A DNA stretch of 64,000 bases from Epiperipatus broadwayi (Eukaryota; Onychophora; Udeonychophora; Euonychophora; Peripatidae). The position numbers were made by a program, and so were the translations under genes. This document shows, piece by piece, positions 24,701-35,372 of the stretch. Position 1 is the first letter of the stretch; each line of letters starts with the position of its first letter. The notes beneath the pieces are model-generated. The model was not told where the DNA came from. It was given only the letters and a program-made list of their open reading frames with translations, and did no database searches. Where the stretch lies: NCBI GenBank assembly GCA_028023455.1, contig JAQFVV010006342.1, forward strand, positions 1,325,001 to 1,389,000, in the 5' to 3' direction.

Positions 24701-25295
24701 TGCTATCTTCTTTTTTAACAAAGCAGAAAAAAATTAAATATTTTTCATAATGCAGATCTTAATTTAATATATCGGGTTAGTAAATGCAAGTAAGTTATAA
24801 TTATAATAAGTAATAAAGAAAAAAATTCTCATCATAATTCATAGAGATGCTGGATTAAATGAATTTCATGCAAAACAAAGAGCACTTATTTATACAAATC
24901 AGTACAAACCAATACAGTTATAAATGCTTTTAGAAGGGTAGAGCCAAATATTTAAAAGTCAATTTAAATTGCTGACCTAAGGCAAATTTTCATAGATGTC
25001 AATTTATTTTTAATTGTGAAATAAGATGCATGTATCATGCAGCTATTCCCTTTTCATAAAAAAGATAAATAATTATTTGGCAAATAAGTGGTTATACATT
25101 CACAGCCTCACATGCAATTATTATGGCTATGAGTAGAATATTTTTTAAGTGCAAATTATACTAATAAAATAAATAAAACTAAATTTGATATGAAAAATTA
25201 ATATTAAAAAAAGATTTAACATTCACTTGAAAATCATTTATCTTGTCTTTCTTATTAAACGATTATTAAGATTGTTTTAAAATGAAATATTATTA
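21790..25295. other. AT-rich stretch, no recognised feature
   Basis: Nothing was recognised over 3.5 kb. The frame at 22245-22472 is compositional. Several good-looking pyrimidine tracts exist but without an adjoining convincing exon. Confidence 0.45.
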
Positions 25296-25306
25296 TTAGT
25301 CTAGAC

Positions 25307-26021
25307 CAGAAGTGTCAAAGTGACAGGCCACATGTAACACATGATATATATTTATGGCTCATAAAAACAAAACAAAAAAACATTTGTGCTTTATAACGAT
25401 TTGTGAAGTATTTAACAAAAAGAAAAGCAGTGAAACATACATAGCAACTTTTTTACATGCAGTGTGTCAGTGCTTCATGAAAACTAATCAAATCACATAA
25501 GCTTGGGGTATAGTATCATGCTTTGCTGCTTACATTCTGTTGAGCATCATCAGTGTTGAAAAATAAATAACATGAATGAAAATTGAGAAACCATATTAAC
25601 AGAAAGGCAAGCTACCACCCTTTCTGGCCTTTCTAACTCTTTAATATTTTATTTATTATTTGCATGTCCATGGTACATGCCCCAATTGATGGCAGATATA
25701 CAGATAATGAGATGGTTGGGAGAAAAAGTTCATAGCAGTGGAGAGTGATGAATTTTGGAGAAAATTCTCTTTCAGGCATGCACAACACAAGGTTTTTGTG
25801 TAATTCATTTTTGATTATTTTTTTGACTATATATATTTTAACTTAATTGTAATATTTTAATAGTATAACAAAAAAAAATATTTTGTTTTAAGTTTGCTAT
25901 TATTTTAAATATTAAAAAACTGTGAAATATGAATAGCAGAATGAGTAATATAATATGTAGCCCATGTGAATTTTACCCATTAGAACCATGATCTATAACT
26001 GAAATAAGTTTGACAACCCTG
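25307..26021. mobile_element. Non-autonomous hAT element (~715 bp)
   Basis: The ends CAGAAGTGTCAAA and TTTGACAACCCTG form an imperfect inverted repeat of the hAT type. The flanking octamers GTCTAGAC (25299-25306) and GTCTAGCC (26022-26029) differ at one base and contain TCTAG, similar to the target preference nTCTAGAn of Buster-type hATs. No transposase is visible. Confidence 0.75.
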
Positions 26022-26155
26022 GTCTAGCCTATTATTTTAAAAACATGCATTCTAAAGAAAAAAAGAAACCCCTAGTGGTCAAGAGAAAGACCATATTCTG
26101 AAATTGTTTTTTAAAATTAAATTCTTACAAGAGGTTATTTTCTGTATACATAATA

Positions 26156-27824
26156 TACCTTTACCCTGCTTAGCGATTGTCTACTTAGTGATATTTTGCA
26201 ATAGCAATCATCATCAATTTGTACCCACTACTTCAATGTACAATCGATTATTCACTATAACGATCAGGAAAAATAAAAAAAACAAAAATTTGGCAGCCAT
26301 CTTGAATTTTGCGTCACTGATGACATCAGAGATAGCTATATTAAATTCATTTTACCCAAAAGCAAAAGTATATTATTGTAATATGTATACAGGTAATGAC
26401 TTTGCTGTAATTGTATACACATACAATATTTTATTCATAAAACACTTAAAATATCTATAATTACTGAATCTATAATACTGTATACATCATATATAATAAA
26501 TAACACAGCAAATGTTCATCCACTTTTTCTTTTAAAATATGTATATATGTTCTACAATAATATCAACAAATTAAAAATTCTTCTCATTTTTCTTTTCAAA
26601 AACTTTATTTTCTTATCTCAATACTGAACATATACAGTATATATATTTATATAATACAAAACTTCAACATTGATTTGTAATTAAATAATGTAAAAGAAAG
26701 AGTAATAAAATATAGCAGTGGGAGAGAGATATCCTTGAAAATGACTGTATGAAGATAACCAGTTGAAACGGAGTTTTGTATTATATAAATACTGTATATA
26801 CAGTATATATATATATGTTCAGTATTGAGATAAGAAAATAAAGTTTTTGAAAAGAAAAAGGAGAAGGATTTTTAATTTGTTGATAATACTGTATACAAAT
26901 ACTCCAATATATAAATACAGTACAAGACAAATAAAATACCATCATCACAAACTTTTAGGAAAACACTAAATATGAATATTAAACTGTGTTAGTGTGTGTT
27001 TCTTAAATATGATATATTATTTTTAGAAAACCTGGATAATTATGTAAAAATAGTTATTGATTTTGTAACTTCATTAATAAACATATTGTTTACACTCAAG
27101 ATGTTTCAAATCAAAAAAAAAACAACATTTTAAAACACAGTCGAATTACAAAAGTTTAAAAAGAAAAACAGGTTGCATTTAATTAATAATCTTTCTACTC
27201 GAATGGGGGAGGGGACATTATTACATTACTAAAAATATACAGTATGAAAAATAAACCTAGCTGTATGTTTTAGAAAATTAGAAGTTAGATTTTTTACTTT
27301 TAAAATAAGTTGATTTTTTTTTTTTAAAGTTGACTGCTTTACGATAAGCATTATGTTCAATTAAATATAATTAATAATTAAACATTGTTTTTTAATTTGA
27401 ACAATTTCACATAAGTAATAAAATAAATGTATAGTAGTAATATATATTGTAATACAAATTAAAAAAAAAAACACTTCAGTATGGATTTTTTTTCATTACG
27501 ATGAAGAATATAAAAACTTTTAAATTCAAATTTAATTTCACTTTCTCTTTCTTTTTGCTGTTCTGTACTTTTTAAAGTGAAAATATGCATTTTTTCCCTA
27601 GTGATATAAAACTTTTCTTTTTAGATACCGTATTTAGTCATCATTGTCATGAAAAAATCAAGAAAATCTTTGAGCTTGGAAATCAATGTGGATATTTTAC
27701 GTCACTGGAACCAACCAATTTTTTTCCATAGACCCCCATTATAATTACATATTTTGTGAATGATATTCTTGCTTAACAATGAGTTTTGGAGGACCATTTG
27801 CCATTGCTAAGCGGGGTAAAGGTG
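26156..27824. mobile_element. Pogo/Tigger-like element (~1.67 kb)
   Basis: The termini TACCTTTACCCTGCTTAGCG and, inverted, CACCTTTACCCCGCTTAGCA give a ~20-bp inverted repeat flanked by TA on both sides. The CGCTTAGC core and nearby repeats of the 'cactataacgatc' kind are typical of pogo/Tigger termini. The 118-codon frame at 26104-26460 starts outside the element and has no DDE or HTH motif, so it is not the transposase. A separate foldback unit lies inside. Confidence 0.55.
26560..26885. repeat. Foldback element with ~105-bp arms
   Basis: The left arm is 26560-26663 and the right arm 26772-26885. They are nearly perfect inverted complements (for example cttatctcaatactgaacat versus atgttcagtattgagataag), with (TA)n length differences and a ~108-base loop. 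It is nested inside the pogo-like element and is likely a MITE or an inverted duplication. Confidence 0.9.
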
Positions 27825-28089
27825 TATTCTGATTTAAAATGTCTCATCGGACAACATAATTTAACCAAGATTTTTTCCTCAATCCCTAGTAAACTCTTTT
27901 TTTGGAAATGTAATTCTATTTGTTTTATTATTTAAATCAACAAAAAAATTAAATGAATATATTATCCAAATATCTAAAAATCCAGGATCATTGCATAGGC
28001 ATGAGGTGCTTTTGTGCAAGTTAAATTTCAGGCTCTCAATCCCATCAAATAAAGATTGTTAAATTAAAACAAAATGACTTCTATAAAAT

Positions 28090-28095
28090 TTTATT
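28090..28095 (-). promoter_or_regulatory. Poly(A) signal candidate
   Basis: AATAAA on the minus strand lies about 290 bases downstream of the stop codon of the candidate terminal exon at 28388. This would give a normal short 3' UTR. In AT-rich DNA such hexamers are frequent, so support comes only from position. Confidence 0.3.
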
Positions 28096-28387
28096 TGACA
28101 AAATATACACAATCAATAGAACATTAAAAAATCATAATTATTTACACCATTACCTTTCTATTTATAAATTAATTCTCCTGGCTTTAATGGCCACAAAATA
28201 TCTTCTAGAAAATTTCTATCTACATTGTAAATAGCAATAATATAATCCTAAAAAATTGTGACCAGACTTGTCTTTAAAAAATCCTTACTAACTACTTGAT
28301 TAATAGAATTTTCAACTAATTTTTATATTCATAATTCCGGGATCCTTAAAATGTAATGTAAAACCAGAAGTTTCAAGTTTTTCACTC

Positions 28388-28452
28388 TCAGCACCAATTT
28401 TTCTTCATTTCTTTCTCTGTTTTCAATTTCAGATAATATTTTGGATCATTGA
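28388..28452 (-). CDS. Candidate terminal exon, unidentified
   Basis: On the minus strand a strong acceptor (TTTGTTTTTTCTAATTGACCCAG, with branch-like CTAAT) precedes a frame reading VNDPKYYLKLKTEKEMKK and ending NWC-stop. Its length is 65 bases, starting in the second position of a codon. The sequence is lysine-rich and not recognised as any family. The plus strand also shows a pyrimidine tract ending CAG at 28431, so the orientation is not certain. Confidence 0.3.
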
Positions 28453-28639
28453 CTGGGTCAATTAGAAAAAACAAACATAAATTTTTCACAAGTAAAATAA
28501 GAATAACACATAGGTTACAATGGCTTAATAACAACAACAATTTAACATTAGTTTAATGCAATTAATTAATTATATATGCAATGGAATTAATATACATATT
28601 TAGATTTTTATTTACCCTTACATTCTACATTGTTCTGTT

Positions 28640-28835
28640 GGATTTACTAAAAATATAATAAGATCTGGGTGGCATGTAGAGACACTATTTAGCTCATTAT
28701 CTAGAGCCAGGACCAATTCTCTAGGCACAACATCCTATGACATCTTTTCCTGCTTCATCTTTGAAGAGAATCTTATAGTTCAGTCTCACAATATACAGAG
28801 AAAGCACAATTCTTTGTTTTCTCTATTACTGACTT
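28640..28835 (-). pseudogene. Possible frameshifted coding remnant, unidentified
   Basis: The minus strand gives two abutting frames. One reads YIVRLNYKILFKDEAGKD up to a stop; a shifted one continues DVVPRELVLALDNELNSVST and further to ATG-TAA at 28618. Together they look protein-like over about 65 residues, and composition is less AT-biased than the flanks. I recognise no family; a decayed transposon protein or a host pseudogene are both possible. Confidence 0.25.
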
Positions 28836-29384
28836 GTTTTTCATTATCTTTTTTGGATTACAATAGTTATAGCAAGATTGGTGTAATTATTGTTTTATTA
28901 GCCATAATGAGATCAACTGGCATGTCACTTAGTTTATTAAACATAGTTATTATTTGATTCAAAATAATCAGTTATTTTTAGTTTATTTCAGAATGCATAA
29001 CTTGTTTACATTTTCTATTGACAAAATTAGCTTCTATTATATTTTTTCAATAAGAAAATATTTACACTTCTTTATTATTTAATTTTGTATATACTTATTT
29101 CACTATTGTACATACCATATTTTATTATATACATATTAAACAGTCCAACATTTTACATTTTCATACTTATGTTGGTTGTTCAATAAGTTCATAGAAGCCG
29201 TTCACATGCATTTGCACTTTATAATCATTAGCATTAGACTATGTTGTAAATTATTCAAAAAATCAAATAATTGATTTGTTCCACTAGATTACAAATGCTT
29301 TAGGCACTTTCCAAATCATGTGATCATTTAGAAAAGCTTTCAGTTGATGGTATGTTGTTGCTACATTTGTCAGATGCCATAAAT

Positions 29385-30262
29385 CAGGGATGCCCAACCC
29401 GTAGCTCGTGAGTCACATGTGGCTCGCGTAACTGTTTAATGTGGCTCGAATTGCACTCTTCAAAAAAATTGATAAAATATTTTATGTTCCTTGATGGCTC
29501 ATGCACACACTAAAAAATAAACATTTTTACAATACAAACAATAACGATATGCAGTGTCAGGTTTCATATTAAATAAAATATATTTTTCCTGTAATTGTAA
29601 TTTATATGTATGTTACCAAATTTTTAATAAATAAAATGTATTTACATTTTTTTTTTTCTTTTTAACATATTACACCATTTTTTATTTTTTTTGCTGTACA
29701 CGTTTGGTTTGGTGCTATATATATATTGTGTTTAATGCTCTTGTATATATTGTTGTTTTTATCGAGAAAGATCCTTGTAGACGTTTGGTTTGGTGCTGTA
29801 TATATATTGTGTTTAGTGCTGGAAATAGTTTTTATCGAGATAAATCCATGTACACGTATATATTTTGCTGTATATATCGATGTTTAGTGCTGTAAACAGT
29901 TGTTTTTATCCGTGTACACGTATATATTTTGCTGTATATATATATATATTGATGTTTAGTGCTGTAAATAGTTGTTTTTATCGAGATAGATTCGTGTACA
30001 CATATATATTTTGCTGTATATATTGATGTTTTCATCGAGAAAGATCCGTGTACACGTTATTTTGGCCACATTAGAAACGGCGGATTTATACCAATGTGAA
30101 TAGGCCGTCCCCCCCCCCCACCTATCTCCCTACATTGCAGGTTTAGTACCCAAGTACCATGTTTATAAATGTAATATGAAAAATGTAATATATAATTGTG
30201 GCTCCCCAAATTTTTTTAAATTCTCAACTGGCTCACGTCAAGTTAAAGGTTGGGCACCACTG
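29385..30262. mobile_element. Non-autonomous hAT element with internal minisatellite (878 bp)
   Basis: The termini CAGGGATGCCCAACC and GGTTGGGCACCACTG are good hAT inverted repeats. A perfect 8-bp duplication CCATAAAT flanks them (29377-29384 and 30263-30270). The subterminal regions contain repeated 'tggctc' blocks, as in many hAT MITEs. No transposase is encoded. The middle is filled by the minisatellite described separately. Confidence 0.9.
29690..30060. repeat. Minisatellite inside the hAT element
   Basis: About five to six degenerate units of 55-75 bases are present. Each has gtgtacacgtatatattttg, then a (TA)n run, 'gatgtttagtgctgtaaa' and 'gtttttatcgaga'. The variable (TA)n causes length differences. 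Reading frames across it are products of the repeat only. Confidence 0.85.
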
Positions 30263-30566
30263 CCATAAATGATAACATCAATGTAAAAAAAAAAAAATTA
30301 ATTAAATAATTTGACACAAAATATTTTTTTAATTATATGCTTTTCATTATTTCTGTTTTCCTTGAATTTGAACTAGCAATCAAAAAAAGAAATTTTTGAT
30401 ACATTTGGGTAATATTATGAACCAATATATTTTGATATAATCTTTTTTTAAAAAATATGTTTTCTTCACTATGGATAAATTACAAGTTTTTAGTTAGATA
30501 ATAAACCCCACAACAGTCCAAATTCAAGGAAAGTCAGATTAGTAAAACATATAAAAAATATCAACA

Positions 30567-30647
30567 TTAAGACAAATTCAAAACAGCATCAAAATCAATT
30601 CCAGGATCATTATATTCTACAGTCGGACATTCAACCAATACATTATA
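30567..30647 (-). CDS. Candidate terminal exon, unidentified
   Basis: The minus strand, after an ATATATAG acceptor, reads 26 codons beginning YNVLVECPTVEYNDPG and ending DAVLNLS before TAA. Amino-acid use is balanced rather than AT-driven (Cys, Pro, Val, Asp, Gly), which argues for coding. The acceptor is weak and no donor follows, so it would be a last exon or a pseudogene piece. No family is recognised. Confidence 0.3.
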   Translation of the reverse strand, partial: YNVLVECPTVEYNDPGIDFDAVLNLS

Positions 30648-32629
30648 CTATATATTATAGTAGCACTTATAAATTATGAGTGACAAATGCAACTGTTATC
30701 CAATATATTGCAGAATTACCTTAATTATTATGAGGCAATATTTTTTAAATAAATTTATTTTTAAATAAATTATATCACTTTTTATGTAAATTATGATATT
30801 TAAATAAAAGTTATTTCTTTGAAATAACTAAATTATTACAACAGTTTTCATGACAGTAGCATAACTTCTTAATGCTCTGCTCTGAAATACAAATATGGAC
30901 TGTTTGGTTTATCACAGGGAGAGAGTATACTATATAGTATATTTTGAGCATTTTTCACATGACTAAGTAAAAAAAATAATCCTCTCATATTTAAGTAAAA
31001 AGTGTTGGCAATCAGAACATGTTTCTAACAATGGAGTAATTCAGAAGTTCAAACATATTCATTTACATATAAATATTATTAATTATCATGACAACATGTG
31101 TCCCCTGTGATGAGATATCTTTGTTGGAGCACAACTCCTATATGGTAGGTCTGCACACATTAGATCATAAAAATATGAATGAAAACATCCAATGGAAACA
31201 TTATAATTTCTCATATCAAACAAAACAAAAATCCAATGAAATGTACAGAAGGGGTCATAGACTAAATATTATTTCAAGCCAATGGATACTATTATGGCAA
31301 AAAAATACTCAAAAATAATTGTTTCTATAGTTAATCTGTATCAATTGACAAGATTATACACAAAATATAGAACTCTAATTTATAAAAATAACAATGCCAG
31401 CTGATAGTATAATTTTTTATTTATTCGCATCTTTATTTAACTATATTGCTGATATTGGCAACACATTGTAACTGTAAGAAATGAAGGGAAGGATATTAAG
31501 GAATGATATAATTATCATTGTTAAATGAGCATGAACACAGTAAATAAACAGAAATCGACAATCAATTCAGACAGGGCATCAGCAGAAAATTAGTCATCAT
31601 TCAATTTTTATGATTGCATTTAAAAGAGACATACTATAAAATCTTAGGCTAACCATGATCTAGCCAATGTCAAATTTAGGACATAATATTATAAAAGCAG
31701 CACTATATATAAGGACTGAAAATAACTACAATTATAATAAAACCAATAAAATACCACATGACTCTATTATTTATTAACTTACAGTAAGTGGGATAGATGT
31801 GGTGAAGAAATAAGAATGCTGCTTAATTATAAAGGTAATCCTATATTTAAAATTCTGGGATCATTATGTCAATAGAGATCATCATCTATTATCTGAGTCA
31901 TATGGTACCATGGGTGTATTGGTCCTCAGTAAATTAATAATTATCCCAAAGCAAATTAAAGTGAGTAGACTTTAAAGATGATTTTCATTATCCTAATGCC
32001 CTCTAAATAATTTTATGAGAATCACATAAATGTTCATGCACACACATATATCTTATCTACTCTCAGCCTGAACTAGCCTTGGACATTAATGACTAAGAAA
32101 ATACACACAAATAAATTATTCTGGCATTAAATAACTTTGGTAAAATAAATTAACTCATATACTCTAATGTTTGGTGCATTATGTATGTTTGGAGATGGTA
32201 TTAGTAGTCTATACATTTTAAATCACTCTTCTGCACAACTTTAAACATTTTTCAGGTTACACACTCATTGAATGCTAGATAACAAAATTAATGTAATATT
32301 GATGTACCAATTAAAAAAATCTGGAAAGGTAACATAATTTAATCCTACCTCTACATGCTTGATGACTTTAGTTTTTTTTGTTATTCAGTTTTGAGAGTAT
32401 TTGAGAGATTACTTTAAGATTTTTTGGAATAGCAAAAATGAGATTTTTTGTGTAGTTTATTAATAATTCATGATTATTTTATACAATAACTGGATAATAA
32501 TTATTAAAAATCAAAAGTATACATGATTACATTTTTATTTTACATGTATGTGTTTTATATTTAAAAATAGAATTAATAAATGTTAGTGTAATGGCAACAA
32601 CAAACACACAGCTAATAAGATGATCATAC

Positions 32630-32684
32630 CTTCCTGATGCTGATCACTAAATATTACTGACAATGTGTTGGATTTTGAAATATT
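32630..32684 (-). CDS. Candidate small exon (pair, downstream member)
   Basis: The minus strand has acceptor ATTTATAATTTTTAG and donor GGAAG|GTATGA enclosing 55 bases that read NISKSNTLSVIFSDQHQE. It is in phase with the next upstream candidate at 32788-32824. Small size makes chance a serious alternative. Confidence 0.22.
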
Positions 32685-32787
32685 CTAAAAATTATAAATG
32701 TAATTTTAAACCAGAATTTTACAGATTTATCAGGGCTTCACATTTGTTTATTCATGTTATAAAAATTTTATTCAATGAAGATTTTAC

Positions 32788-32824
32788 TGATTTTCTGAAG
32801 TCACGCAGCTGATTTTTTGCACCC
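32788..32824 (-). CDS. Candidate small exon (pair, upstream member)
   Basis: The minus-strand acceptor AACTTTTTTATCATTCAACAG is strong. The 37-base frame reads GAKNQLRDFRKS and ends at a GTAAAA donor. The predicted 103-base intron to 32684 keeps the frame. Unrecognised. Confidence 0.2.
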
Positions 32825-34551
32825 CTGTTGAATGATAAAAAAGTTCTTTGTTTTTATTATATACTATGTTTATTATTTTTTTAATATTTTCAAAGTTCAA
32901 ATATGATTTTTTTAGAATGTTTTTTATTGTAAACATATTTCTGACAAATGAAATCCAGTCTATTGAATACTAATATAGAATAAAGATATAATGTTAAAAT
33001 CAAATGTTGAACATTGACAAAAATTGCCACCAGGGCTAACATCAAAAATATTAACCCCATAAAATATTAAAATAATGATCAATAAATTTATTGATTAGAA
33101 ATAATAATAACAAAATAAAAACTGTACATTATAAATAAATCATTTTAATTTTAACTATTTATAAATATCAGATACTATTTTCATTGATTGATAAACAATT
33201 ATACATGTAACATTATTTAAACTTTAGTTTACAAAATATATATACTACAATGGTAACTAGTGATGGATGAGCAATCTCAGTGGTATATGATGAAAATGCC
33301 TGGAGATGGGAGATATACAGTATTAATAAATATGAACCATGCCTGGATAGAAATAGAATAAAATGAAATGGTAAGGAGATGATAGAAAAATAATCATATA
33401 ATAAGAAGGCAAGATATTACATCCAGACTGTATTTAAATCTACTTTTGTTTTATATATCAATAATGCCCAGTTCAAATTTAGCCTAAAATAGTAATTATT
33501 AAAATTTTAGAAATACACACAAACTATATCTTATTATAGAGTAAATAAACTTTTATAATAGTGTATTAAATCTTCTATGTATTATCTAAATGTATCTTCT
33601 CAAAATGTGTTTGTGCCCCATTTATGTTATTATGAAAACCAATTGGGGCCTAGACTAAATTACATATTCCTTAACATCTGTGTCACCAGTCCTCTCTCCA
33701 GGATCCATAATAGAGCAATGTCTCAGGATTATAATCAATGTGTATAAAACAAATTAATCAATTTCTTATATTTACATAATAAGTATGCTTTATTATCATA
33801 ACTAAGAAAAAATGTGAAGCAAGAAAAAGATTAGACTAAATAAATCCTAATAAAATAAAAAAGCTCTCTGAATTTTTTTTATAATAAAATTAAATGGATC
33901 TTCTTATGATGTATTATTAGCTGTAATTGGATTTTGTCAAATTGGTATTTCATTCTTGAAAAACCTAAAAAATAATAAAGTGGGAAAAAAACAAGAATGT
34001 GTATATGAAATATGATGTATAAAATAGTGTAGATGTGCAGGGAATAAATTTAGTAAAATCAGATTCTCTTGTAGAAATATTATATTTGCTTAAGTTTGGC
34101 TGAATGTATCATATGTCTTTTTTTCATTAATACAAGCAATCAACAAGTATGTTTGAAAAGTTTTGATAGGGTCATCTAGTCACCAGTCTTTAAAATGTGA
34201 TAATTATTTCTGCATATATTATAAATAAATAAACCTTGAGACATTTAGGGATAATAACTGCATCTGTAAGTCGGACCTATTTTCTTTTTAAGAATTAAAA
34301 TTCTAAATACTATTTTTTTTATTTAACAACTATAATATAACTTCGACAGTAAAATATCTGTATAGGGACCTTCTGTCCTATTTATTTTTAAATTTGCCAT
34401 TTCTTAGAGTCAAGAAAAGCTATATATTTAAATAATTATAAAATAAAATAATTTTTATATCTATTTAATAAATATTTAAAAAATAAAATAAACCCAAAGA
34501 ATTAAAAATACGTGCTATCCTCGAGTATTACTTTAAAAATTAGCAAGAAGA

Positions 34552-34583
<32 letters not shown>

Positions 34584-34667
34584 TAATAATAATAATAACA
34601 ACAACAACAACAATAATAATAATAATAATGATGATAATGATGAGATGATGATGATGATGATGATGAT
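34552..34667. repeat. (AAT)n/(AAC)n/(GAT)n trinucleotide microsatellite
   Basis: Pure trinucleotide tracts change from AAT to AAC, back to AAT, then to GAT, ending directly against hairpin-family copy E. Long Tyr/Cys, His or Ile runs on the minus strand are translations of this repeat and not proteins. Confidence 0.95.
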
Positions 34668-35211
34668 ACACAGTAGCAACTTTCTCCACACAAAAGTATA
34701 ATTTAGTGCAAGCCATAGTTATCAATGAATGAAGATGGTCATGTGATGTTTTACAGGTTTAATACCAATTATATAACCAAATGATATTGAAGACTATGAT
34801 TAATAAAAAACCAGTCACCAAAATATAAAGATACTGAACTGGTTTCAGATCTGTATGACTATATAAATGAATTAACTTGGTTTGAAATATTACTGTGTTC
34901 TCAGTATGGACTCATACCTTTATAGTTAACTAAAAAAGTAAAAGATGGCTGCTAAACAGGTGCATTAGATCTAGGGGCATTAGGTCCAAAGATTTAGGTG
35001 CATTGCTCTCAGATCCTCCCCAATGATGAAAACCATAAGCTAGAAACTAGTCTGAAAATATTGGATGAATAGAAAGTCAATATAGATTTTGGTGCAGAAA
35101 TCTAGCATCTGTTGGTTATTATGGCTTGCATGAGATGATTCTATTCATATGGAGAAAGTTTCTGATTATGTTAGCATAAAAAAATTGTGATCATGTGATG
35201 TTTTAGTCACT
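34668..35211 (-). mobile_element. Hairpin retroposon family, copy E (full length, ~540 bp)
   Basis: On the minus strand it begins near AGTGACTAAAACATCACATG, the family 5' end, and finishes GGAGAAAGTTGCTACTGTGT, the family 3' end. The interior matches single units of copy A (for example 'gcattgctctcagatcc' and 'agctagaaactagtct'). The 3' end abuts a (GAT)n microsatellite, so the target duplication cannot be read. This copy is the best guide to unit length. Confidence 0.7.
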
Positions 35212-35372
35212 TAATAATAATGATAGCCAAAATATATTTTAATTAAAAGATAATCAATTTTTTCAAGTAGTTCTTTCTTACAAACATATATTATAGATAC
35301 ACACAGTTTAATTTCAATTTAAATGACTATACTAAATGCCATAGCATATTAATAATCCTTAATACTTTAGAA

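Noticed and set aside
26104-26460. 118-codon plus-strand ORF
   Set aside because: It begins outside and runs through the terminal repeat of the pogo-like element; no domain, and composition is that of the DNA.
31088-31318. 76-codon plus-strand ORF, and a minus-strand exon with good acceptor at 31139
   Set aside because: Both strands are open over the same span and neither gives a recognisable protein; no clear donor. Chance cannot be excluded.
31440-31475. Minus-strand acceptor CCCTTCATTTCTTACAG followed by short frame and AATAAA
   Set aside because: Only about 12 codons follow before a stop; too little to support a terminal exon.
33249-33344. Two excellent minus-strand splice acceptors (TTTCTATCCAG and CCCATCTCCAG)
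   Set aside because: All three plus-strand frames and two minus frames are open here, and no donor gives a phase that joins the neighbouring candidates.
33600-33720. GC-richer minus-strand piece reading SIMDPGERTGDTDVKEYVI
   Set aside because: Two frames look mildly protein-like, but stops interrupt within 20 residues in each and no family is recognised.
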